From assembly GCA_018398575.1 (NCBI GenBank), contig JAGTXZ010000014.1:1736001-1800000 (forward strand): DNA of 64,000 nucleotides, written 5' to 3'. The DNA is from Ampelomyces quisqualis (lineage: Eukaryota > Ascomycota > Dothideomycetes > Pleosporales > Phaeosphaeriaceae). Numbering within the stretch: position 1 is the stretch's first letter; each line of letters opens with the position of its first letter. Both the position numbers and the translations under genes were made by a program. Below the pieces are notes generated by a model. The model did no database searches and was not told the DNA's origin. It saw only the letters and a program-made list of their open reading frames with translations. Positions 1 to 10,249 of this stretch are shown here, piece after piece.

Positions 1-119
1 CAATACCTAGAGGATTCTAAGGAGACTCTATATTAACTGTTACAACCTAGCAACAGAGTGCTAAAGCAAAAAAGTTAGACACTAAGGAATCTAAGGATAC
101 TTCTTAGCCTAGAGCTGCA

Positions 120-1260
120 CTAAATCTAACCCCTGCGTAAATAGAGGTTAATTAATTACAACAAGAACTAAAACAAGCGTTAGCAGAAATTAATTCCCTT
201 AAGAAAAGACTAACTCTTTTAGTAGGACTACTAGACAAGCCTTTACCTACTACTAAAACCTCTTAGAATAATTCTGCACTCTGCTGCTTATCTAACAGCT
301 CTACATCTAAGTACTTATATCGCTATAAAAGCTCTTGCTAACTTTAACAATCTAAGAAAACGCCTAATATAGATAATCTTAGCAACAGAAAGGATTCTAC
401 TTTCTGCTAATAGCAAGCCTTTATCTAGGATTAACTTAAAATTAACTTAGATTACTATTAGACCAAAAGACAACGCATAGCCTTAGTATAGAGCTACACT
501 ACAGGATTAGCTAAGGGCTATCTTAAGCTACAATATTTATTAGATACTAATTAAGAGTAATTCTAGAACGCTAAGTAAATAATTAAGCTACTTAAGTCTT
601 ACTTTATTACAGGTAACAAGGTAGCTAAAAGCTAAGCAGCTTTTAATTAAATGTAGATAACTAAGAAGAAAACGTTCCCCTTGTTTAAAGCTAGGTTTCT
701 AAGTTCTACAGTTAAGGGACAAGTACTCCCTTTAGAGTAGTTTTACTACTTGTAGACAAAAATTACGCTAGGACTACAAGCCCCTAACCTAGGATTTAGG
801 CACTAATAGAAGAACTTATTTAATTAGATAGTAGAACACTTTACTGCCTATAATATAGAGCAGAAGAACAATCCTAACCTAAGTATATTACTAGCTACTA
901 CTAAGTTACTAATTAGGTTAGCTCTATAACAGAATTTAGAGCTAAATTAGACTACTACTACTAGCGCTCTAATAAATTCTGCGCTAGCCTATTAATCTAT
1001 AACAGTATATCTTCTTATAAAGACCCCTAAGCTAGAATAACAAAAGACCTCTAGTAGTTGTTATAATTGCAGTAAGCTAAGACACTACTCTAGTAACTGT
1101 ACAAAGCCTTATATGCGTTAGATTAAAGCTGTAAAAGTAGACAAGTATAAAGATGCTTAAGAGCAACCTAATTAGGAGGTGTATTGTATAGGAAATAGAA
1201 GCGCCTAAGAAGACACTCCTTTCTAGGCCTAAGCTATTACAATCTATTCTACTTTAACCT
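120..1260 (+). pseudogene. gag remnant of Ty3/Gypsy copy 1
   Basis: The frame carries many TAA/TAG codons where Gln is expected but keeps a recognisable nucleocapsid. The CX2CX4HX4C zinc knuckle (C-Y-N-C, then H, then C) is at 1059-1100. Gag packages the RNA and forms the virus-like particle. The same knuckle in copy 2 (about 14,225-14,270, minus strand) has lost its cysteines to Tyr by C/G transitions. The limits are approximate because the start and end codons are not reliable. Confidence 0.75.
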
Positions 1261-1899
1261 TTCTTATTTGTTTTGCAGTCTCTATTTCCTTATACCTATG
1301 CTTCTTTACAACTAAGGCCTTAGCTTACGCCTTAATACTCTTGTTAACACTAGTACTTAAGGTTTTCTATTTTTAAATTCACAAATTATCTTATCTGTTT
1401 CTAAAGCCTTGTAGCAACCTATCTAGAAGCTCTTCTTTTAGGTTTAGGTACGCAGCTTTAAGGATTAGATTACTTCTATAGTTACTTAATATATTTAACT
1501 ACACTTAAATATTAATAGCTAAAAGATTTTAAACTATCTATTTCTTATCTTTAATCTTAGGTCTTAGGATTGTGTACTTAGCCTCTAATAGTTAAGACAA
1601 TTTAAGATTTAATTAGACACAGATAGGTTACAGTTTATTTAGCTATCTAAGTACCCCTGTTTATACAATCCTTTACCTCCTATTCCTACTATTCTATATT
1701 AAGCTATAGTGCTAGCTACTGTCTATCTTAATGTGCAACAACGTAACGCTCTATAGGAGAAAGAAGACTATTGTATCTAAAACAGTCCTTACTATTTCTC
1801 TTCTTCTATTTATTGTATTAAGGGATGCTTAAAGCTCCTATTAGCCTAAAAAATCTTAGAGATTCTTTATACCCTAACTAAGCAAAACTGCTTAGAGTC

Positions 1900-4800
1900 T
1901 AAACCCTCTCTAAGCACCTGCATAGCTCTTATTTCTGCTAATGCATTTTACTTTATTATAAAGAAGCCCTAGAACAAGTTCTTTACAACTAGCCTATATA
2001 AGATTAATAGGATCTTTGCCTCTAAGGACAACGCAGCTAATTAACGCTAATTAGATAAGTAATTACCTGCCTGTTACTCCTAGTATTAGAATGTATTTAG
2101 TAAGTTAGCAGCTAATTAATTGCTACCTTATTATCTATACAATTATAAGATTATCCTTAAAGAACTATTACTAAATGCGTTTAGTCTCTTGTACAAGTAA
2201 AACTAGGAGGAGCTTAAAGCTACTAAGGCCTACGTCTAGGAATACCTTTAGAAGGGTTTTATTAAGGCTAGCTAAAGTCCTTTTACTTTACTTATCCTTT
2301 GTGTACGCAAACTAAATAGAAATATACGCATCTATATAGACTACTAGAAGATTAACGCCTTTACGCGCAAGGATGTTTATCTAATTCCTTATATTAATAA
2401 GCTGCTGTTACGCCCCTCTTAAGCTAAGATCTTTACTATGTTTAACATTAGAGCTGCTTTTAACAAAATTTGTATAGATCTTAACTCTAAAGAGTATACT
2501 ACTTTCTAGACTTATTATAGTACCTATAAGTGTAAGGTGCTCTCTTTTAGCTTGTGTAATAGACTAGCCACGTATTAGCGCTATATTAATAATATTCTAA
2601 TTAATTATCTTAACAATTTCTGCATTACGTATCTTAATAATATCCTAATCTACTCTAAGGATATAAACTTATATTAGGAACACGTCTAAAAGGTCTTAGA
2701 GCGCCTACGTACTGCAGGACTCTAAGTAGACATTTAGAAGAGTAAATTCTATGTAACCTACATAAAGTATCTAGGTTACGTTTTAACAAACTAGGGCAGT
2801 AAAGTTAACTCTAACAAGGTAGAAGCACTCTAAAACTAGGCTAAACCTACTACAGTTACTAGCGTTAAGTTATTTCTTAGTTTTGCTAGTTTCTATTAAC
2901 AATTTATTAAGAATTTCTTTTATGTAGCTAAACTAATTATAAAGCTTTAAAGTCCTACTACACTGTTTAAATAGACTATAGACTGCTAATAGGCTTTTGA
3001 TTAGATTAAAGCCTTACTCTTAGCTATTTCTACGCTATCTTATTTCTATCCTAAGTATAACACAAAGTTAGAAACTAACGCGTTAGATAGAGTAATAGCA
3101 GGAGTACTCTCTTAAAAGCACCCTAACAACAAGTAGTATCTTATAGCCTTCTACAGTTACGCCCTATTTAGGGCTAAGCTTAATTAAGAAATATATAATA
3201 AAGAACTTTTTACTATCCTAAAAGCGTTTAAGAAGTAGAGAGCTAAACTTACTTTTATACAGAGTTAAATCTAGGTATATTTAGATTACTACTCCTTAGA
3301 ATACTTTATAACTACTAAGATTCTTAATGCACGTTAAGTATAATAGGCAGAGATTATTGCTTCTTTTAATTTCTGCATTAAGTACACGCCTAGTAAGCTT
3401 AACAAGCAAGCTAATATCTTAAGCCAAAGAGAACAGGACGTTAGTAAAGTTAAGGCTGCCTAACAAGACAATAGATCCTGTGTACTTCTAGGACTTAAAC
3501 GCCTAAACCTCTTAGTTAACTCTAAACTAGCTTAGAACTACGTCTGTAACTAGCTAGAGGTTAATGTTTTAGCTATTTTAGTCTAATCTATTAGTGCCCC
3601 TCTAAACCTTAACTTATTAGAACTAATTAAAGCCCTACTAGTAGAGAATTACTGTTTCTTTAAGGAAGAGCGTCTTAAGCTACTATAGCTGTATTATGTC
3701 TAAGAAGAACTACTACTTTATTACTTATACCTTTGTGTACTTAGAAATTCCCCCTTGTGCACCTAACTAATTAGAGAAGCTTATAATTAGGTATCTACTG
3801 CTTACCTAAGTGCTATAAAGACGTATTAGCTCTTAGCTTAGTAATACTACTAGAAAGGTATAGAGGCTATATGTAAACGCTATGTACAAAACTGCGTTTT
3901 CTGTTAAAGATCCTATCTAAGACAGCTCTAATCCTAAGGTTTCCTCTATCTATTACTAATCTCTAATAGGCCTATATAGCATTTGTATATAGATTTTAAG
4001 ACTTTTCTAACTAATTAGTATAGCTATAATTAAATTATAGTTATTATTAATTGCCTATTAAAGTAAGCTGTTTCTATTCTTTACTATAAAACAATTAACG
4101 CTTAAGGAATAGCTTACTTATTTATTTAATAGGTATACTAATTTAGCTATACGCCTAAAAGTATAGTGTCTAACTACAGCCCCTAGTTTATGTCTTAATT
4201 CTAGTCTAAGTTCTGCAAGATTCTAGGCGTGTAACTTAAGCTTTCTACAGCCTACTATAAACAAACTAATAGACAAACTAAGATTATAAACAAGTATATT
4301 AATTAACAATTAAGGCCTTTTGTATTCTATTACTAGGACAACTAGAGTAACCTCTTACTAATAATTAATTAAGCCTAAGCTACGCTGCTGCACTCTGCAA
4401 TTAGTATAGCGCTATACTAGCTCTTATTTAGATCTAAACTATAACAGAGCTAGAATTAAGCACTATTCTCTTTAAAATATAAAGATATAAATGTTAAGGA
4501 TACCTTAAGCTTAGCTACTTGCATGTATGCAGCCTAGCGCACAGCTAAAGATAATATAGAAAAGGCGCAGTAACAGATAGCTGCTAAGGTAAACAAATAT
4601 TGTTAACTTGTTAATTAGGTAGTAGGTAACAAGGTTTACCTCTTAACCTAAAACCTATCTGTTACCTACTTAAGTTGCAAACTCGCTAAATTGTAAGAAG
4701 GCTCTTTTAAAGTTCTAGAACAAGTTAGCTATTTATTTTAACTAAAGCTACCTAAAGGTTCTAAGATCTATAACGTATTTACTCTAGACGTCTTTTGCAA

Positions 4801-5060
4801 AGACCTTAACAACTCTTTGCTTAGTTAGCTAAGCCTAAACTTATCTAGCATTCTAATTTAAGGCGTTAAAGAATAAGAAGTTAAAGAGATCTTAGCTAGC
4901 AAGCTATACTACTCTATCCTAAAGTATTGTATAAAATAGGTAGGCTATAATCCTAACTCTACTTAGTATAATGCCTTAAACTTTATAGGCGCCTTACACA
5001 TATTATAAGCGTTCTATAAACGCTATCTAAAACAGCTAAGACTTTTATAAGTGTTAGCTA
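1900..5060 (+). pseudogene. pol remnant (RT, RNase H, integrase, chromodomain) of Ty3/Gypsy copy 1
   Basis: Translation of the + strand gives the standard Ty3 order despite many stops. There is a pre-RT block with a KGFI motif (about 2,220-2,290), the R-x-x-I-D-Y and AAFN blocks, and the altered catalytic YLNN at about 2,630. KVEAL and FLSFASFY follow (about 2,815-2,890), then an RNase H-like region, an integrase with a zinc-binding NCVFC segment and the KLSTAYYKQTNRQT core (about 4,240-4,290). A chromodomain lies at about 4,878-5,030. The chromodomain assigns it to the chromoviruses, which target modified histones. The frame differs from the gag zinc-knuckle frame. Confidence 0.85.
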
Positions 5061-5172
5061 AGTAAATTATAGCATAAAAAAAAGGAGTTAAAGATCTTAC
5101 AGTATTATAAGATAATTATATTAGGGAAATTAAACTTAATATTGCAACTACTACACTAGTAGGTAACAGCTA

Positions 5173-5910
5173 TTAACAATAGAAGTCTTACTCTTCTATT
5201 AGATCTAACAGCAGACTATTACTACTACTAGTAAGACGTTCTTAACTATCTAAATCCCTAGGTACAGACACTAACGTACTACCTAGTTATCTTCTGTTTT
5301 AGCCTTACTTACTGTAAGTACTAGTTTCTTGCGCTGCTGCCTTTTGCTCTACTACTGCCTAAAACGTTACTACTTACGCCTTCTCTTGCTCTGCTAACTA
5401 ATTAGCTCTTAATGCTATTATAACATTTACTAGCTAAGCAACTACACTAGTTAACCTAGCTATACTCTTCCTAAGCGCCCTAACCTCCTTAGCTATCCCT
5501 CTAACCTCTTTAGCTAGCTCCTCCTTCTAGTAATAAGCGCTAACTAATAAGTTAGCGTTATTTATATTAGCTACCTGTATAGTACTTACTTGTACAACAG
5601 TAGCTAACTAAAATGCTGCTTCCTTAATAGCAGCCTTTTGCTCTAACACTACTTTATTAGACTTGTCTCTACCTAAGGTAGCAAACCTACAGTTAAGGGC
5701 CTTAGAAAGGCTATTATACTCTTAGCCTATATATAGAAGAACTAGGTAACACTTCTTATTTAAGAGCGTGCAGTATACACACTTCTTAGATACGTCTAAA
5801 TAAAATCTAAACTTAATATTAAAATAGCTGTAGGTAAAAGCCCTTGCAGCCTGTAAGTAAACAACCTAATAGGCTAGAGAATAAGCTCTAAGAGGGATAG
5901 AAATAGGCAT
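5173..5910 (-). pseudogene. Antisense ORF between pol and 3' LTR, copy 1
   Basis: On the strand opposite to pol, an ATG at 5910 opens a frame of about 245 codons interrupted only by TAA/TAG codons that would have been CAA/CAG before RIP. It corresponds to the antisense ORF of copy 2 (9433-10149), so it was part of the element before the copies decayed. The product has a Cys-containing N-terminal half and a charged heptad-rich second half. I do not recognise the family. Confidence 0.6.
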
Positions 5911-6235
5911 TATGTATATCTGTAGAAACAATTAGCTAACAATTAAATTAGAAGAGTAGTTAGATAGCTATAGGTATATAAATGTGTAGGGAGAGAGTGT
6001 AGAGAAGTAGTATACTAGAGGGCTAGCCTTGTATATATGCTTAAAAAGCTTAAGGTAAAGTTAGGAATGTTAAACGCGCTAACGCGCTAATTAAAATAAT
6101 AACAAATAGCTATATTACATTATCCTAAAATAAACTTAAGGTAAATAAGAGTTTACAATAATTTAGAGAGGTATCTAAAACAACACTAATACAGACCTAA
6201 TTAATAGAAACTATTAATTTTAAGAAGAGGAGTAA

Positions 6236-6534
6236 TATAACAAGCACATACAAACACATGTTACATCTAATACCTTATAAAGGCTTAGTAACAGATTATG
6301 TAGAGAGCTAGCAGATTAGGACTAAAAGCGCTCTAATAGCGCTCTAACTTAGCTGCTACGCCTACTATAAATATAAGCCTATAGCATAGATAGAGAACAA
6401 GTTTCTCTTGTCCTTCTGTACAAGACCTATAGGTGTATAGCTAATCTAGAATCTCTAATACAACACGCACTCCCATATGCCTCTGATACGTATCCAATTT
6501 GATCCCAATAGCTGTACCTACCTGCGTCGTTACA
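6236..6534 (+). repeat. 3' LTR of copy 1
   Basis: It is 299 bp and is the reverse complement of the LTR at 8812-9110, diverged by transitions. It is preceded by a purine-rich tract (AAGAAGAGGAG) that would prime plus-strand synthesis, and it ends in GTTACA, matching the termini of the other LTRs. The 5 bases after it (TTGCT, 6535-6539) should be one half of a target duplication whose partner lies outside the window. Confidence 0.85.
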
Positions 6535-6589
6535 TTGCTAATGTTGCTAATTTTACTCACGTGACTGTATCACTGTATATTTCAGATTA

Positions 6590-7009
6590 CGTAATTGTGT
6601 CAAAACCTCAAAATATAGAGCAGAATCTCCTCTTTAAAATGCACTATTCAGAGTTTCAATAGCTAGTCTAGTTATTAAGATATAGCTCGTTAAAGTTATA
6701 AACTTTTTTAAAAAAACTTTAAAGTACGTTTAAGACAATAGATCTACGCACCCACAATATAATATATTATAATAAAATGTTCTAAAGTAAAATCTGCAGT
6801 TTAGTTACTATTTCTTTAATAAAAAATATAATATATTATCTAGTTAAAGTGCTAGAGCTTTAGCAAAAACAAGCCTTAGCAAAGAACTTTAAAACTCTAC
6901 AAACTTTACTGCCTTGCATCTTAACAACAAGAGTATCTTTAAAAATTCTAAATAGTACATTTTAAAGAGGGAATTAAGCTCTATATTTTAGGTTTTTAGA
7001 ATAATTACG
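6590..7009. mobile_element. Short inverted-repeat DNA element (MITE-like)
   Basis: The segment starting CGTAATTGTGTCAAAACC at 6590 recurs as an imperfect inverted copy ending at 7009. The inverted match continues inward for roughly 100 bp, with differences that are mostly transitions. Both ends sit in an ATTACGTAAT palindrome, so a TA target duplication (6588-6589 and 7010-7011) is the simplest reading, as in Tc1/mariner/pogo-type elements. There is no transposase coding, so it is presumably non-autonomous. The exact ends are ambiguous because the terminal palindrome is self-complementary. Confidence 0.6.
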
Positions 7010-7013
7010 TAAT

Positions 7014-8806
7014 TGCGCGGGTGGGGCAGGTAGGTCTAGTAGATCAGGTGGATTACTTTGGGCGTTTTTGTCTAATTAGGCAGCTAGAACAAATAGGAGA
7101 CCCTAGGGACAGTTAAGTACAGTTTAGAACTGTCTAGTTAACTATTCTAACAGTGTTGCTAATGTCGCGGATGTTGCTAACGTTGTATTTTCCTAACGCG
7201 TAACCTTCTTATTAGTCTTATTTAGTCTTACTATTTCTTACAATAAGAAACTATAAGAATTTATAATAATAATTAAGAATAATAAGAACTATAAGAAAGA
7301 CTAAGTATATAGAAACTATAATTAACTCTTATAGATTATTATATTTAACTTATATTACAGACGCTTAAGTTAGTAACTAGCTATTTAACTATTGTTACTC
7401 TTTTTAGAAAGCTCTAGCCTTTACTATCCTAGTAATAATACTCTCTGTATCTAAAGTAACTCTGTACCTATCTACAAAAACTAACCTTAGCTATACTTCT
7501 AGTCTATACTAGTATTCTTATTATTTACTACTAGAGTAACAGTCTTAACATATATATATACTTAATTTTATTTCAAATTACATAATTTATATAACCTAAC
7601 CTCTACCTATACTTAATAACTTCTACTCTAACCTCTACCTACTATTAGCGTAAAACGTATAGGTAAAGGTTAGAGTAGAGGTTAGGTTCTACGTAAACGT
7701 ACCTTAACCTATCCTAACCTCTACCTATTTACTACTCTATCTTTACCCTAAGAAAGATCTATATAATAGTACCTAACTAACTATTTTATAGACATATCTA
7801 TATATTTTAGAAGCTAGAACTCTTTCTAGTAAATTTATAGGTTAGTTCTAACTTATACCCTATATAAAACTTACCTCTATAGATATTAAACTTCTATTTA
7901 TTATTTCTAGAATTTAGTTTCTAGTCTATTTGTTATTTACTATAACTATAAATAAGTTATAAGAGTAGTTACTATCTATTATAGGTATTAACTTATATTA
8001 TATAGTTTTAATATATAGGTAACTCTATATTACTATATTACGCGTTATATCTGTTTCTAGTCTTTATCTTCTACTTTCTACGCCTAGGTTACGCTTAGAT
8101 ACAGCCTACTCTATCTAGAGGTTCTATTACTATAAATCCTAGAAACTCTTAACTCTATCTTCTATTCTACTATTATATTTATTGTAATATAGATATATAC
8201 TAGTACTATTATAGATACTAAGCTACGTAACTTTTCTTATACGTTACTCTTACTTCTTCTATACTTCTATCTATAGACTATTATAGCTCTACTTTTTCTT
8301 ACCTTTACTTTCTCTCTTACCTTACTACTACTCTTACCTTTACCTTAGGATTAGCTAATTAGGTAGTCTATGCGCTACTAGCGCTAGGTATATATATTAG
8401 CTCTTCTCTTAGCCTATTCTATTACTTCTCTACTCTTAAATTTTAGTATATAAACTAAGCTTTTACAGCCTATATCTTAGGCTGTCTTTAGGCTATCTTT
8501 TCTATATCTTAAGCTGTCTTCTATATTATCTTACGTCCTAAAATAATTAAATACTAACTATTTTACAATTAGTAGCCTCTTGTAGTAAACTTACTACGTA
8601 AATTAATCTAGTTACTCTTATATAGATTGTTTCTTAGCTTTTTAGTCTAGTTTGAGATTTAACAAATTTTATTATAAAAGGTAGACTCTAAGAATAGCTA
8701 CTTGGAAATAAAGATATAAATTTATATTCTATCTTAATTTATATTTAAAGTGTTAGTATATTTAGCTAGAAATTTCTATAGGTCTAGCGCTAGAGCTTTT
8801 TATACT
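7014..8806. other. RIP-degraded AT-rich DNA between the two retrotransposons
   Basis: No open frame of useful length and no recognisable protein motif in any frame. The start (about 7,014-7,080) keeps a short GC-richer stretch. The rest has TA-rich, CpA-poor composition like the flanking elements. Apart from the AACCTCTACCTA cluster I see nothing identifiable. It may be an older, unrecognisable transposon. Confidence 0.5.
7594..7732. repeat. AACCTCTACCTA direct and inverted repeat cluster
   Basis: The word AACCTCTACCTA occurs near 7598, 7629 and 7718 on the + strand, and its reverse complement near 7659-7690. The two middle copies form an inverted repeat of about 26 bp with a short spacer, able to fold into a hairpin. 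It could be the core of an old palindromic or foldback element. It is not a TTAGGG telomere repeat. Confidence 0.5.
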
Positions 8807-8811
8807 ATTCT

Positions 8812-9110
8812 TGTAACAACGCAGGTAGGTACAGCTATTAGAGTTGAATTAGATACGTATTAGAGGCATATAGGAGTGCGTGTTGTATCAGAGATTCTAG
8901 ATTAGCTATACACCTATAGGTCTTGTATAGAAGGACAAGAGAAACTTGTCCTCTATCTATGCTATAGGCTTATATTTATAGTAGGCGTAGCAGCTAAGTT
9001 AGAGCGCTGTTAGAGCGCTTTTAGTCCTAATCTGCTAGCTCTCTACATAATCTGTTACTAAGCCTTTATAAGGTATTAGATATAACATGTGTTTGCATGT
9101 GCTTGTAATA
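8812..9110 (-). repeat. 3' LTR of copy 2
   Basis: 299 bp, a direct repeat of 15650-15949 and an inverted repeat of 6236-6534. It is bounded on the outside by the ATTCT target duplication and on the inside by the G-rich polypurine tract. Confidence 0.88.
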
Positions 9111-9432
9111 TTACCCCCCTTCTTAAAATTAATAGTTTCTATTAATTAGGTCTATATTAGTGTTGTTTTAGATACCTTCTAAAATTTTAAAAAGTCTTAT
9201 TTACCTTAACTTTAAATTTCTAATAACGCGTTATAGCTGTTTGTTATTGTTTTACTTAGCGTAGCAGCGCGTTTATTATTCTAAATTTACCTAGAGTTTT
9301 TTAAGCATATATACAAGGCTAGCTCTTAGTATATTACTTTTCTTATACTCTTTTCTATACGTTTGTATACCTATAGCTATCTAACTGCCCTCCTAATTTA
9401 ATTGCTAGCTAACTGTTTTGTAGATACACACA

Positions 9433-10149
9433 ATGCCTATTTCTGTCTCTTCTAAAGCTTATTCCCTAGCCTATTAGGTTGTTTACCTGCAGGCTATAAG
9501 GGCTTTTACCTGCAGCTAGTTTAATATTAAGTTTAGATTCTATTTAAATATATCTAAGAAGTGTACTTATTATACACTCTTAAATAAGAAGTGTTACCTA
9601 GTTCCTCTATATATAGGCTAAGAGTATAATAGCCTTTCTAAAGCTCTTAACTGTAGGTTTACTGCCCTAGGTAGAGACAAGTCTAATAAGGTTGTGTTAG
9701 AGTAAGAGGTTGCTGTTAAGAAGGCAGTGTTTTAGTTAGCTGCTATAGTGCAAGTAAGTACTGTACAAGTAGCTAACCTAAACAATACTAACTTATTAGT
9801 TAGCGCTTATTACTAGAGAGAGGAGCTAGCTAAAGAGGTTAGAGAGATAGCTAAGGAGGTTAGAGCGCTTAGGAGAAGCACAGCTAGGTTAACTAGTATA
9901 GTTACCTAGCTAGTAGATATTATAATAGTATTAAGAGCCAAATAGTTAGTAGAGTAAGAGGAGGCGTAGAAGGTAGTGCAAAAGGCAGCGCAGGAGACTA
10001 GTACTTGCAGCAAGCAAGGCTAGAACAGAAGATAACTAAGTAGTGCGTTAGTGTCTGCACCTAAGGATTTAGACAGTTAAGAATATTCTACTAGTAGTAG
10101 TAATAGTCTACTATTAGATTTAATAGAAGAGTAAGACTTCTATTATTAA
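9433..10149 (+). pseudogene. Antisense ORF between pol and 3' LTR, copy 2
   Basis: Reading opposite to gag-pol, an ATG at 9433 opens about 239 codons to a TAA at 10147. The internal stops are TAG/TAA of the kind RIP makes from Gln codons. The N-terminal half holds a Cys cluster (KKCTYYTLLNKKC). Around 9,820-9,900 there is a charged, heptad-like helix (EELAKEVREIAKEVRALRR), which suggests a coiled coil. Copy 1 has the same ORF. I cannot name the family. Antisense ORFs between pol and the 3' LTR are known in some plant Ty3/Gypsy lineages; I do not know of a standard fungal example. Confidence 0.65.
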
Positions 10150-10249
10150 TAGCTGTTATACACTAGTGTAGTAGTTGCAATATTAAGTTTAATTTCCCTA
10201 ATATAATTATTTTATAATACTGTAAGATCTTTAACTCTTTTTTTCTATA

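Larger units (their letters stand above)
1..6534 (+). mobile_element. Ty3/Gypsy chromovirus copy 1, RIP-mutated, 5' end outside window
   Basis: This is a dead LTR retrotransposon read on the + strand. In order it shows a gag remnant with a zinc knuckle, a protease/RT/RNase H/integrase pol remnant, a chromodomain, an antisense ORF, a purine tract and the 3' LTR. Former Gln codons appear as TAA/TAG and the catalytic YLDD of RT reads as YLNN, as expected from C-to-T and G-to-A changes in CpA/TpG context. Alignment by eye to copy 2 puts window position 1 near the equivalent of 15,330 there, so roughly 600 bp (5' LTR and leader) lie left of the window. The element is tail to tail with copy 2. It cannot encode a functional protein. 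Confidence 0.9.

Noticed and set aside
6477..6662. 61-codon ORF in the less-mutated patch
   Set aside because: It spans the end of an LTR and the arm of the inverted-repeat element, so it is not an independent gene.
7594..7732. Telomere-like repeat
   Set aside because: The words resemble CCTAAC-type repeats only superficially; there is no TTAGGG/CCCTAA array.
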